32,777 nucleotides of DNA from NCBI RefSeq assembly GCF_022829585.1, contig NZ_JAKSYC010000092.1, positions 1 to 32,777 on the forward strand, written 5' to 3'. The notes beneath the pieces were generated by a model. It ran no database searches. It worked only from the letters and a program-made list of their open reading frames with translations, and was not told the origin of the DNA. A program made the position numbers and the translations under genes. Each line of letters begins with the position of its first letter. Within the stretch, counting starts at the first letter, position 1. The DNA comes from Methylobacterium sp. J-026. Lineage in GTDB: Bacteria; Pseudomonadota; Alphaproteobacteria; Rhizobiales; Beijerinckiaceae. Shown here one piece after another: positions 7,461 to 15,468 of this stretch.

Positions 7461-9347
7461 ATGAGATTGGGAAGGTTTTCACGATCGGCGTCGATCCTGG
7501 CGATGGTCGCGGTTGCGCCGATCGGCCTGGCGGGCATCGCCACCGCCGATGACAAGCTCGGCGACCTGTCGAAGAGCGACGAAAACTGGGTGATGCCCGG
7601 CAAGAACTACGACTCGAACAACTTCAGCGATCTGAAGCAGGTCAATAAAACCAACGTCAAGCAGTTGAAGCCGGCCTGGACGTTCTCCACCGGCCTGCTC
7701 AACGGCCACGAGGGCGCGCCGCTGGTGGTGGACGGCAAGATGTATGTCCACACCGCGTTCCCGAACTACACCTTCGCCCTCGACCTCGACGATCCGGGCC
7801 ATATCCTCTGGCAGGACAAGCCGAAGCAGAACCCGGCCGCGCGCTCGGTCGCCTGCTGCGACCTCGTCAACCGCGGGCTCGCCTATTGGCCCGGCGACGG
7901 CAAGACGCCGCCGCTGATCCTGAAGACACAGCTCGACGGCCATGTCGCGGCGCTCAACGCCCAGACCGGCGAGACGGTGTGGAAGATCGAGAATTCCGAC
8001 ATCAAGGTCGGCTCGACGCTCACCATCGCCCCCTACGTGGTGAAGGACAAGGTGATCGTCGGCTCTTCGGGCGCCGAGCTCGGCGTGCGCGGCTACCTCA
8101 CGGCCTACGACGTGAAGACCGGCGCCCAGGTCTGGCGCGCCTACGCCACGGGGCCGGACCAGGACCTGCTGCTCGCCGACGACTTCAACATCCGGAACGC
8201 CCATTACGGCCAGAAGGGCCTCGGCACGGCGACCTGGGAGGGCGACGCCTGGAAGATCGGCGGCGGCACCAACTGGGGCTGGTACGCCTACGACCCGGGC
8301 ACGAACATGATCTACTTCGGCACCGGCAACCCGGCACCGTGGAACGAGACCATGCGGCCGGGCGACAACAAGTGGACCATGACGATCTTCGGCCGCGACG
8401 CCGATACCGGTGAGGCCCATTTCGGCTACCAGAAGACGCCCCACGACGAGTGGGACTATGCCGGCGTCAACGTGATGATGCTGTCCGAGCAGAAGGACAA
8501 GGACGGGAAGCTGCGCAAGCTCCTCACCCATCCGGACCGCAACGGCATCGTCTACACCCTCGACCGGACCGACGGCTCCCTGGTCTCGGCCAACAAGATC
8601 GACGACACGGTCAACGTGTTCAAGTCGGTGGACCTGAAGTCCGGCACCCCGGTCCGCGATCCGGAATACGGCACCCGGATGGATCACCTCGCCAAGGACA
8701 TCTGCCCCTCGGCGATGGGCTACCACAACCAGGGCCACGATTCGTACGATCCGAAGCGTCAGGCCTTCTTCATGGGCATCAACCACATCTGCATGGATTG
8801 GGAGCCGTTCATGCTGCCCTACCGGGCGGGCCAGTTCTTCGTCGGCGCGACGCTGAACATGTATCCGGGCCCGAAGGGGGACCGGCAGAACTACGAGGGC
8901 CTCGGCCAGATCAAGAGCTACAACGCCATCACCGGCAAGTTCAACTGGGAGAAGATGGAGCGCTTCGCGGTCTGGGGCGGCACCACCGCCACCGCCGGCG
9001 ACCTCGTGCTCTACGGAACCCTCGACGGGTTCATCAAGGCGCGGGACTCCGACACCGGCGACCTGCTGTGGAAGTTCAAGCTTCCCTCCGGGGCGATCGG
9101 GTATCCGATCACCTATACCCACAAGGGCACGCAGTACGTCGCGATCAATTACGGCGTGGGCGGCTGGCCGGGCGTGGGTCTGGTGTTCGACCTTCAGGAT
9201 CCGACCGCCGGCCTCGGCGCGGTCGGCGCCTTCAAGAAGCTCGCCAACTACACCCAGATGGGCGGCGGCGTGATCGTGTTCTCGCTGGACGGCAAGGGTC
9301 CCTACGACGACCCGAACGTCGGCGAGTACCAGCAGGCTGCGAAGTAA
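7461..9347 (+). CDS. mxaF: Methanol dehydrogenase large subunit MxaF (Ca/PQQ type)
   Basis: This periplasmic PQQ-dependent alcohol dehydrogenase alpha subunit oxidises methanol to formaldehyde and passes electrons to cytochrome cL. The 628-residue precursor has a signal peptide ending near IATA; the mature protein would start at D-D-K. Counted from there, the adjacent Cys103-Cys104 disulfide pair, Glu177 and Asn261 (metal ligands) and the catalytic Asp303 all fall at the known positions. The residue two after the catalytic Asp is Ala305 (motif HDEWDYAG). Lanthanide-dependent XoxF enzymes carry Asp there, so this is the calcium-type MxaF. Length and sequence are close to the M. extorquens protein. 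The start codon follows GAGGAG and heads the signal peptide; the frame opens further upstream but that part is leader. It is the first gene of mxaFJGIRS and is followed by a strong stem-loop. Confidence 0.98.
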   Translation: MRLGRFSRSASILAMVAVAPIGLAGIATADDKLGDLSKSDENWVMPGKNYDSNNFSDLKQVNKTNVKQLKPAWTFSTGLLNGHEGAPLVVDGKMYVHTAFPNYTFALDLDDPGHILWQDKPKQNPAARSVACCDLVNRGLAYWPGDGKTPPLILKTQLDGHVAALNAQTGETVWKIENSDIKVGSTLTIAPYVVKDKVIVGSSGAELGVRGYLTAYDVKTGAQVWRAYATGPDQDLLLADDFNIRNAHYGQKGLGTATWEGDAWKIGGGTNWGWYAYDPGTNMIYFGTGNPAPWNETMRPGDNKWTMTIFGRDADTGEAHFGYQKTPHDEWDYAGVNVMMLSEQKDKDGKLRKLLTHPDRNGIVYTLDRTDGSLVSANKIDDTVNVFKSVDLKSGTPVRDPEYGTRMDHLAKDICPSAMGYHNQGHDSYDPKRQAFFMGINHICMDWEPFMLPYRAGQFFVGATLNMYPGPKGDRQNYEGLGQIKSYNAITGKFNWEKMERFAVWGGTTATAGDLVLYGTLDGFIKARDSDTGDLLWKFKLPSGAIGYPITYTHKGTQYVAINYGVGGWPGVGLVFDLQDPTAGLGAVGAFKKLANYTQMGGGVIVFSLDGKGPYDDPNVGEYQQAAK

Positions 9348-9359
9348 GCCGCGACGCAG

Positions 9360-9389
9360 GACTTCGCCGGCCTCCGGGCCGGCGAAGTC
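9360..9389 (+). terminator. Strong stem-loop after mxaF
   Basis: A perfect 13-bp stem (GACTTCGCCGGCC pairing with its complement) closes on a TCCG loop, 12 bases after the mxaF stop codon. No U-run follows, so it is more likely a transcript-stabilising or attenuating structure within the operon than a full terminator. It would favour mxaF mRNA over downstream genes. Confidence 0.7.
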
Positions 9390-9473
9390 TCCGGGGTGAC
9401 GCCGACAACCCGCGGACACGCCCTGTCCGGGCCGGTGCGCCGACAATCAGAACAGCATCAGGGACAGACGCGC

Positions 9474-10382
9474 ATGCCGCTCCTCGGCGGATCCCTTCGT
9501 GCGGCGACCTGCGCCGCAGCCCTCCTCGCCCTGCTGCCCCTGGGCGCGCAGCCCCGCGCCCAGGACTCGGAGGCACAGGCCATCCAGTCCGACGGCGCGA
9601 CGGCGTCCGCGGCGCCGGCGGCCGATCCCGCGACCCTGAGGATCTGCGCCTCCGACAGGCAGCCCCCCCTGTCGCTGCGGGACGGCTCCGGCCTGGAGAA
9701 CCGGATCGCCGCGGCGGTCGCCGAGGCGATGGGCCGGAAGCCGGTCTTCGTCTGGCTCAGCAAACCCGCGATCTACCTCGTCCGCGACGGGCTGGAGAAG
9801 GGCCTCTGCGACGTGGTCGTCGGCCTCGACAGCGACGATCCCCGGGTGCTTGCCACCCGGCCGTATTATCGCAGCGGCTACGTCTTCATCACCCGCGCCG
9901 ACAGGGGCCTCGACGTGACGTCCTGGTCCGATCCGCGCCTGAAGACCGTCGACCACATGGTCGTGCCGTTCGGGTCGCCCGCCGAGGCGATGCTCAAGGA
10001 TATCGGCCGCTACGAGGAGGACATGGCCTACCTCTACGGGCTGGTGGGCTTCCGCGCGCCGCGCAACCAGTACACCCAGATCGACCCCGCCCGCCTCGTC
10101 AGCGAGGTCGCCACCGACAGGGCTGCCGTGGGCGTCGCCTTCGCCCCGGACGTCGCCCGCTACGTCAGGGAATCGACCGTGCCGCTGCGCATGACGCCGG
10201 TTCCGAACGAAACGGTCGGCAGCGACGGTCGCAGGATGCCCCAGGATTTCGATCAGTCCATGGGCGTGCGCAGGGACGATACGGCCCTCAAGGGCGCCCT
10301 CGACGCCGCCATCGCCAAGGCCAAGCCGCAGATCGACGCCGTCCTGAAGCAGGACGGCGTCCCGGTCATCACCACCCCGTGA
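9474..10382 (+). CDS. mxaJ: MxaJ, periplasmic solute-binding-like protein of methanol oxidation
   Basis: The product is 302 residues with a signal peptide (ATCAAALLALLPLGAQPRAQ) and a periplasmic-binding-protein fold of the MoxJ/MxaJ type. ASDRQPPLSLRDGSGLEN near the start of the mature domain and DVVVGLDSDDPRVLATRPYY are the characteristic stretches. MxaJ is required for active methanol dehydrogenase in methylotrophs and is thought to help assemble or stabilise the MDH subunits, though its exact role is not settled. The start was chosen because it directly heads the signal peptide; an earlier in-frame ATG lies 78 bases upstream inside the intergenic hairpin area. Gene order mxaF-mxaJ-mxaG is the usual one. 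Confidence 0.94.
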   Translation: MPLLGGSLRAATCAAALLALLPLGAQPRAQDSEAQAIQSDGATASAAPAADPATLRICASDRQPPLSLRDGSGLENRIAAAVAEAMGRKPVFVWLSKPAIYLVRDGLEKGLCDVVVGLDSDDPRVLATRPYYRSGYVFITRADRGLDVTSWSDPRLKTVDHMVVPFGSPAEAMLKDIGRYEEDMAYLYGLVGFRAPRNQYTQIDPARLVSEVATDRAAVGVAFAPDVARYVRESTVPLRMTPVPNETVGSDGRRMPQDFDQSMGVRRDDTALKGALDAAIAKAKPQIDAVLKQDGVPVITTP

Positions 10383-10413
10383 GCCTTCCGCTCCGCACCG
10401 AACTCTCAGGACA

Positions 10414-11028
10414 ATGCGAAGCCCGCGTATGACCCGATCGAAGCGTATCATGACCGTGACGGCCGTCCTCGGCCTCGGCTCGGCGGCCGTCGCGGGGGCG
10501 GTGCTGGCCCAGCCGCAGGCGGGCCCCCAGGGCGGCATCGTCTTCCGCAACACCATCACCGGCGAGGCGCTGGATCTCGAGGACGGCAAGCCCGGCGGCC
10601 GCGACACCCCGGCGGTCAAGACCTTCTTCCAGACGGGGAAGAACATCTACATCGACGACAAGTCGTGCCTCCGCAACGGCGAGAGCCTGTTCCTGACCTC
10701 CTGCTCGGGCTGCCACGGGCATCTCGCGGAGGGCAAGGTCGGCCCCGGCCTCAACGACAATTACTGGACCTATCCGGCCAACACCGAGGATACCGGCCTG
10801 TTCTCCACCCTCTGGGGGGGCGCCAACGGCATGATGGGTCCGCACAACGAGGACCTGAATCCGGACGAGATGCTGCAGGTCATCGCGTGGATCCGGCACC
10901 TCTATACCGGCCCGGTGAAGGATGCCGCCTGGCTGAGCGAGGACCAGAAGAAGGCCTACACGCCGTTCAAGGAAGGCGAGACCTTCGCCAAGGACACCGC
11001 CGGCCAGTGCAAGCCACTGCCGGAATAG
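10414..11028 (+). CDS. mxaG: Cytochrome cL, electron acceptor of methanol dehydrogenase
   Basis: This 204-residue periplasmic c-type cytochrome takes electrons from the PQQ of MDH and passes them to a class I cytochrome c. A signal peptide (VTAVLGLGSAAVAGAVLAQ) is followed by one heme-attachment motif, Cys97-Ser-Gly-Cys100-His101. A Met of the MMG motif near residues 140-141 is the probable second axial ligand. The motifs TFFQTGKN and NDNYWTYPAN are typical of cytochrome cL. AGGA lies just upstream of the chosen ATG; a second ATG five codons later is also possible. The gene starts 31 bases after mxaJ and is followed 83 bases later by mxaI. Confidence 0.96.
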   Translation: MRSPRMTRSKRIMTVTAVLGLGSAAVAGAVLAQPQAGPQGGIVFRNTITGEALDLEDGKPGGRDTPAVKTFFQTGKNIYIDDKSCLRNGESLFLTSCSGCHGHLAEGKVGPGLNDNYWTYPANTEDTGLFSTLWGGANGMMGPHNEDLNPDEMLQVIAWIRHLYTGPVKDAAWLSEDQKKAYTPFKEGETFAKDTAGQCKPLPE

Positions 11029-11111
11029 GGGTCCGCGCGGAGCGACGTCCCGGCAGGGGACGAGCGAACGGCCGTCGCGGCCGCCCTGGGGAGAGAACGA
11101 GGAGATCCGAG

Positions 11112-11402
11112 ATGCGCAAGACGATGAATGTGGCGGTGCTGCTGGCAGGGGCGGCCTTCGCGGGCCCGGCCCTCGCCTATGACGGGCAGCATTGCAAGGC
11201 GCCCGGCAATTGCTGGGAGCCCAAACCCGGCTTCCCGGAGAAGGTCGCCGGCTCGAAATACGATCCGAAGCACGACCCCAAAGAGGTCTCGAAGCAGGCG
11301 GAGTCCATCAAGCAGATGGAGGAACGCAACAGGAAGCGCGTCGAGAACGCCAAGAAGACCGGCAAATTCGAATACGACGTCTCCAAGATCTCTGCGAATT
11401 GA
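11112..11402 (+). CDS. mxaI: Methanol dehydrogenase small subunit MxaI
   Basis: The 96-residue precursor has a signal peptide ending in ALA, giving a mature beta subunit of about 74 residues beginning Y-D-G-Q-H-C. The mature sequence has the two cysteines of the N-terminal disulfide (C-K-A-P-G-N-C) and then a long Lys/Glu-rich helix (KQAESIKQMEERNRKRVENA) that lies on the surface of MxaF in the alpha2beta2 enzyme. The lysine-rich character also suits docking to acidic cytochrome cL. The start follows a good GAGGAGA Shine-Dalgarno. Presence of mxaI together with Ala305 in MxaF makes this a true Mxa system rather than a Xox one. A stem-loop follows its stop codon. Confidence 0.97.
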   Translation: MRKTMNVAVLLAGAAFAGPALAYDGQHCKAPGNCWEPKPGFPEKVAGSKYDPKHDPKEVSKQAESIKQMEERNRKRVENAKKTGKFEYDVSKISAN

Positions 11403-11410
11403 GCGGGGCG

Positions 11411-11437
11411 GGAGGCCGGGGCGGCGCCCCGACCTCC
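11411..11437 (+). terminator. Stem-loop after mxaI
   Basis: GGAGGCCGGGGC pairs with GCCCCGACCTCC across a GGC loop: a 12-bp stem with one mismatch, 8 bases after the mxaI stop. No U-run follows. The roughly 180-base gap to mxaR contains no other gene, so this may separate a highly expressed structural part (mxaFJGI) from the accessory genes. Confidence 0.6.
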
Positions 11438-11585
11438 CCAACCTCGGACCCTGAACCACAATCGCGCGCGCAGCGAAGCGGCCCGGGGCAGCGGGACGTC
11501 TCCGGCGCTGGCGCATCCCTGGATCGCGTCGCGCCATGACGGCCGCGCGGTTCGTCATGCCTTCGTCCCGAGCCCCGAGTTCCCG

Positions 11586-12647
11586 ATGAACCCACCGCGC
11601 CCCGGCGACGCGATGCTGACCGACTGGCGCGCGGCGGCGTTCCGGTTCGAGGCCGAGATCGCCAGGGCGGTGGTCGGCCAGGCCCGCGCCATCCGCCTCG
11701 TGACCATCGCGATCTTCGCCCGCGGCCACGTCATTCTGGAGGGCGATGTCGGCGTCGGCAAGACGACCCTGCTGCGGGCGGTCGCCCGGGCGCTCGGCGG
11801 CGCCTACGAGCGCGTCGAGGGCACGGTCGACCTGATGCCGACCGACCTGATCTACCACACCTTCCTCGGGCCCGACGGCCGGCCCCGGGTCGAGCCCGGG
11901 CCGGTGCTGCGCCAGGCCGAGGACCTGTCGGTCTTCTTCTTCAACGAGATCAACCGCGCCCGGCCGCAGGTCCACGCCCTGCTCCTGCGCCTCATGGCCG
12001 AGCGGACCGTGACCGCCTTCGCGCGGGACTGGCACTTCCCCAACCTCCTGGTCTTCGCCGACCGCAACCGGGTGGAGCGCGAGGAGACCTTCGAGCTGCC
12101 CGCCGCCGCCCGCGACCGGTTCCTAATGGAGATCGGCCTGGAGACGCCCCGCGACGCCGAGACCCGGAGGGCCCTGGCCTTCGACCCGCGCTTCCACGAC
12201 ACGGATGGGCTGATCGCCGGGGTGGCGCCGGCGGTGCTCGACCAGGGGCGCATCGCCGGCATCGCCGCGGCGATCCAGCACGCCGTCGCGGCGGCCCCCG
12301 CGATCGAATCCTACGTCGTCGCCCTGTGGGACGCGCTCCTGCGCCCGGCCGAGGCCGGCATCCGCCTCCCCGGCCTCGCCCCGGATGGGCTCGATATGGA
12401 CGGGCTCGACATGGCGGGTCTCGTGCAGGGGGGCGCCTCGCCCCGCGGCCTCGCCTTCCTGGTCCGCGCCGCCCGCGTCCGCGCCTGGCTGGAGGGCCGG
12501 AGCTGGCTCGTGCCGGAGGACATCCGGGCGGTGTTCCCGGAGGTGATGGCGCACCGGATCTTCCTCGAACCGGTCCACGAGCTGCGCCGGAGCGCGATCG
12601 TCCCCGCCCTGTGCCGGGCGGTCTTCGACACGGTGCCGGCCCCATGA
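11586..12647 (+). CDS. mxaR: MoxR-family AAA+ ATPase MxaR
   Basis: This 353-residue cytoplasmic MoxR ATPase is needed for active methanol dehydrogenase in methylotrophs and is thought to act as a chaperone with the von Willebrand-type partner MxaS. Walker A is GDVGVGKTT (residues about 53-61). Walker B is FFFNEINRA (about 117-125), with Asn where most MoxR proteins have Asp before the catalytic Glu. The segment VFADRNRVEREETFELPAAA corresponds to the sensor-1 and family-specific loop, and a C-terminal lid domain follows. Its stop codon overlaps the mxaS start by ATGA, so the two are translationally coupled. The gene appears complete. Confidence 0.93.
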   Translation: MNPPRPGDAMLTDWRAAAFRFEAEIARAVVGQARAIRLVTIAIFARGHVILEGDVGVGKTTLLRAVARALGGAYERVEGTVDLMPTDLIYHTFLGPDGRPRVEPGPVLRQAEDLSVFFFNEINRARPQVHALLLRLMAERTVTAFARDWHFPNLLVFADRNRVEREETFELPAAARDRFLMEIGLETPRDAETRRALAFDPRFHDTDGLIAGVAPAVLDQGRIAGIAAAIQHAVAAAPAIESYVVALWDALLRPAEAGIRLPGLAPDGLDMDGLDMAGLVQGGASPRGLAFLVRAARVRAWLEGRSWLVPEDIRAVFPEVMAHRIFLEPVHELRRSAIVPALCRAVFDTVPAP

Positions 12648-12981
12648 GCGGATCCCCGAGCGGGCCGCCCCCGGCCGAGATCATCTACCTGCCGCGCTGG
12701 CGGCCGCGGGGCAGCTGCGCCGGGGTGCATCGCGGGCGGGATGCCGGGGGCCCCGGCAGCTTCCGCGATCAGGTGCCCTTCCTCAGCCTGCCCGACGCCC
12801 GGCGGATCGACCTGCGCGCCACCCTGCGCGACCCGTTCGAGGGGGTGCATGTGCGCCGCTTCGAGACCCGCGTGCCGGTGGAGGTCTACGCCGTCGTCGA
12901 CCTCTCGGGATCGATGCGCTACCGGGGCGCCGCCGACCGCATGGCGCTCGCGGCCGAACTCTGCGCCGGCCTCGCCGGCTC
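12644..12981 (+). pseudogene. mxaS: mxaS, 5' fragment only (truncated)
   Basis: The first ~113 codons encode the start of MxaS, a DUF58/vWA-type protein: YLPRWRPRG, then FRDQVPFLSLPDARRIDLRA, DPFEGVHVRRFE, and the MIDAS motif D-L-S-G-S-M. Coding resemblance stops after LAAELCAGLAGSA. The intact family member is roughly three times this length. From there the DNA belongs to a different gene in a different frame. The mxaS frame itself has no stop at the junction and runs on in the wrong frame through the sugar-permease gene until 15130. The MIDAS domain is cut in half, so no functional MxaS is expected. The usual downstream genes mxaA, C, K, L and D are missing. Confidence 0.88.
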
Positions 12982-13089
12982 AGCGTGTTCCGCGAAGGCC
13001 GTCAGGTCGGCACCTATGCCCGCGCGGGCCTGTCCCCGGAGGTGCTGGTGCGCGCCGCCACCGGCAACATGCAGGAGCTGGCGGCATGA
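12973..13089 (+). pseudogene. 3' fragment of sugar ABC-transporter ATPase (rhaT-like)
   Basis: In the frame ending at 13089 the codons read RLSVFREGRQVGTYARAG, then LSPEVLVRAATG, then NMQELAA and stop. This matches the extreme C-terminus of RbsA/RhaT-type sugar ATPases, where an R-x-x-V-x-R-E-G-R stretch is followed by a terminal V-x-A-A-T-G motif. Only about 35 codons survive; both nucleotide-binding domains are gone. The stop overlaps the next permease start by ATGA, the coupling expected in the intact rhaT-rhaP operon. No start codon or ribosome site exists for it here. The exact 5' limit is uncertain by about ten bases because short GCCGGC-type identity blurs the junction. Confidence 0.82.
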
Positions 13090-14087
13090 GCGTCCTCAGG
13101 GCCATCTTTCGGATCCGCGAGGTCCTGCTCGTCCTCGCCATCGCGGGTCTCCTGGCGATCGTCTCGGCGGCGCGGCCGGCCTTCGCCAGCCCCGGCAATC
13201 TCGCCGCGATCTTCACCGACACCGCGATCCTGGTCATGCTGGCCCTCGGGCAGGCGGCCGTGATCATGACGCGCTCGGTCGATCTGTCGGTCGCGGCGAA
13301 TCTGGCGTTCACCGGCATGGCTGCCGCCATGCTGAACGCGGCCCATCCCGGCCTGCCGATCGGCGTCGTCGTCGGCGCCTGCCTCGCGATCGGGCTCGCG
13401 CTGGGGGCGGTGAACGGGCTTCTCGTCTGGCTCCTGAAGCTGCCGCCGATCGTGGTGACCCTCGGCACGCTCAGCATCTATCGCGGCCTCGCCTTCGTCC
13501 TGTCGGGGGGCGCCTGGATCAACACGTTTCAGATGTCGGAACGCTTCCTCGCGTTTCCGAGAACGGAACTGGTCGGTCTGCCGGTTCTGGCATGGCTGGC
13601 GATCGCCACGATCGCCGGCGCCTCCATCCTGTTCGGCTGGACGGCCTTCGGACGCGCGCTCTACGCGACCGGCGGCAATCCGACCGCCGCCACCTATGCG
13701 GGCATCGACACCGGGCGCACGACCTGCCTGGCCTTCTGCCTCTCGGGCATGCTGGCGGGCCTCTGCGGCTATCTCTGGGTCTCGCGCTTCGCCGTCGCCT
13801 ATGTGGACGTCGCCGCGGGTTTCGAACTCGACGTGATCGCGGCCTGCGTCATCGGCGGCGTCTCGATCGCCGGCGGCATCGGGTCGGTCGGCGGCGCGGT
13901 CCTGGGCGCCCTGTTCCTCGGCATCCTCAAGAACGCGCTGCCCGTGCTCGGCGTCTCGCCGTTCTGGCAGATGGCCATATCGGGCGTGATCATCATCGCC
14001 GCCGTCATCCTGAACACCCGGACCGAGCGCAGCCGCGGCCGCGTGATCCTCAAGCGGATCGATCGCCTGGAAGGGGTTCGGGCATGA
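13086..14087 (+). CDS. rhaP: Sugar ABC-transporter permease, RhaP-like
   Basis: This 333-residue inner-membrane permease of the RbsC/AraH family has about eight to ten hydrophobic helices. Family stretches include [57 protein letters not shown] (cytoplasmic coupling loop) and [20 protein letters not shown]. In rhizobia the order rhaT-rhaP-rhaQ-rhaU-rhaK defines the rhamnose import and phosphorylation operon; the same order here supports a rhamnose transporter, though the sugar is inferred from neighbours only. It overlaps both the ATPase remnant and the next permease by ATGA. The ATPase and periplasmic binding protein genes are missing, so transport would need substitutes from elsewhere. The coupled upstream cistron is truncated, and transcription would now come from the mxa promoter. 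Confidence 0.88.
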   Translation: MSVLRAIFRIREVLLVLAIAGLLAIVSAARPAFASPGNLAAIFTDTAILVMLALGQAAVIMTRSVDLSVAANLAFTGMAAAMLNAAHPGLPIGVVVGACLAIGLALGAVNGLLVWLLKLPPIVVTLGTLSIYRGLAFVLSGGAWINTFQMSERFLAFPRTELVGLPVLAWLAIATIAGASILFGWTAFGRALYATGGNPTAATYAGIDTGRTTCLAFCLSGMLAGLCGYLWVSRFAVAYVDVAAGFELDVIAACVIGGVSIAGGIGSVGGAVLGALFLGILKNALPVLGVSPFWQMAISGVIIIAAVILNTRTERSRGRVILKRIDRLEGVRA

Positions 14088-15130
14088 GCATCGCCGATCT
14101 CTCGCCCGTCCGGGCCGACCCGCCGGCCGCGCCGGCTTTCTGCCGCCTGCCGGACCGGGGCCGGTCACGGCTCGCCGAACGCGCGACCAGCTGGGACGCG
14201 TTGCTCTTCGTCCTGTTCGTCGCGATCTTCTGCGCCAACGCGCTGGCGTCGCCCTACTTCCTCGATATCTGGAACATCTCCGACGCGACGTTCAATGTCA
14301 CCGAAAAAGCCATCGTCGCCCTGGCGCTGGCCTTCGTCATCCTCTGCGGCGAGATCGATATCTCGGTGGCCGGCACCATCGCGCTCGCCTCGACCGTCAT
14401 GGGCTGGCTCGCCGGCACGGGCGCCTCCATGCCGGCGGTGGCGCTCGCCGGCCTCGGCACCGGGCTCCTCTGCGGGATCGTCAACGGCGCGCTGGTGACC
14501 GCACTCGGCCTGCCCTCGATCGTGGCCACGATCGGGACGATGAGCCTGTTCCGCGGCCTCGCCTACGCGATCCTGGGCGACGGCGCCTTCACCGCCTATC
14601 CCGCCGGCTTCGCGTTCTTCGGCCAGGGCTATGTCTGGGAATGGCTCTCCTTCGAGTTCGCCACGTTCCTCGTCCTGGCGATCGCCGCCGGTCTCGTGCT
14701 CCATCGGACCGCGCTCGGGCGGAGCGTCCGGGCGATCGGCTACAATCCGGCGGCGGCGCGCTTTTCCGGCCTCCGGGTCGCGCGCATCACGTTCCTCGCC
14801 TTCGTCGTGACCGGGTTGGCCGCGGGGCTCGCCGCCGTGATGCTGACGAGCCGGCTGGGCTCGACGCGACCCTCCATCGCGCTCGGCTGGGAACTCGACA
14901 TCGTCACCATGGTGGTTCTGGGCGGCGTGTCGATCACCGGCGGCTCCGGCTCGATCGTCGGCGTCGTCCTGGCGGCCTTCGTCATGGGGCTCATCACCTT
15001 CGGCCTCGGCCTCCTCAACGTGCCCGGCATCATCATGTCGATCGTCATCGGCCTGCTCCTCATCGGCGTGATCGCGCTGCCCGTCATCGTCGGGGGCATC
15101 GGGCGGCGCGTGTCCGCGGGCCGGCCATGA
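14084..15130 (+). CDS. rhaQ: Sugar ABC-transporter permease, RhaQ-like
   Basis: The second permease of the pair has 348 residues. A polar N-terminal extension of about 35 residues precedes the first helix ([20 protein letters not shown]). Family stretches are [58 protein letters not shown] and [20 protein letters not shown]. It should form a heterodimeric channel with the preceding permease, as in the rhizobial RhaPQ system. Four-base ATGA overlaps on both sides indicate tight translational coupling. No frameshift or missing segment is visible. Confidence 0.88.
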   Translation: MSIADLSPVRADPPAAPAFCRLPDRGRSRLAERATSWDALLFVLFVAIFCANALASPYFLDIWNISDATFNVTEKAIVALALAFVILCGEIDISVAGTIALASTVMGWLAGTGASMPAVALAGLGTGLLCGIVNGALVTALGLPSIVATIGTMSLFRGLAYAILGDGAFTAYPAGFAFFGQGYVWEWLSFEFATFLVLAIAAGLVLHRTALGRSVRAIGYNPAAARFSGLRVARITFLAFVVTGLAAGLAAVMLTSRLGSTRPSIALGWELDIVTMVVLGGVSITGGSGSIVGVVLAAFVMGLITFGLGLLNVPGIIMSIVIGLLLIGVIALPVIVGGIGRRVSAGRP

Positions 15131-15468
15131 CCCCCGCGCTCGCGACTCCCGCGCTGGAGAAGATCGCCTTTCGCATGACCCTGAAGCCGGGGGCGGAGGC
15201 CGCCTACCGCGCCCGGCACGATGCGATCTGGCCGGACCTCGTCGCCCTGCTGCGCCAGGCGGGCGTGCGCGACTATTCGATTCATCTCGACGCCGAGACG
15301 AACCACCTCTTCGCGGTTCTCTGGCGGCCCGTGGACCACGGCATGGACGCGCTGCCCACGGCGGCGATCATGCGGCGCTGGTGGGACGCGATGGCCGACC
15401 TGATGGCGGTCGGGCCCGGCAACGCGCCGGTGGCGGTGCCGCTCGAAACCCTGTTCCATCTGGCATGA
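15127..15468 (+). CDS. rhaM: L-rhamnose mutarotase
   Basis: This 113-residue cytoplasmic enzyme interconverts alpha and beta anomers of L-rhamnose; it is called RhaU in rhizobia and RhaM (YiiL) in E. coli. The family hallmarks are visible: [18 protein letters not shown] near the start with the catalytic-site His, then [27 protein letters not shown] and the [11 protein letters not shown] helix. Length matches the family (about 104-115 residues). It is the most sugar-specific gene here and is the best evidence that the operon handles L-rhamnose. It overlaps both neighbours by ATGA. Confidence 0.9.
   Translation: MTPALATPALEKIAFRMTLKPGAEAAYRARHDAIWPDLVALLRQAGVRDYSIHLDAETNHLFAVLWRPVDHGMDALPTAAIMRRWWDAMADLMAVGPGNAPVAVPLETLFHLA

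Noticed and set aside
7479..9446. Minus-strand open frame of 655 codons
   Set aside because: Complete shadow of mxaF; no domain.
12326..12643. Upstream extension of the mxaS frame inside mxaR
   Set aside because: mxaS starts at the ATGA overlap at 12644; the earlier codons are mxaR in another frame.
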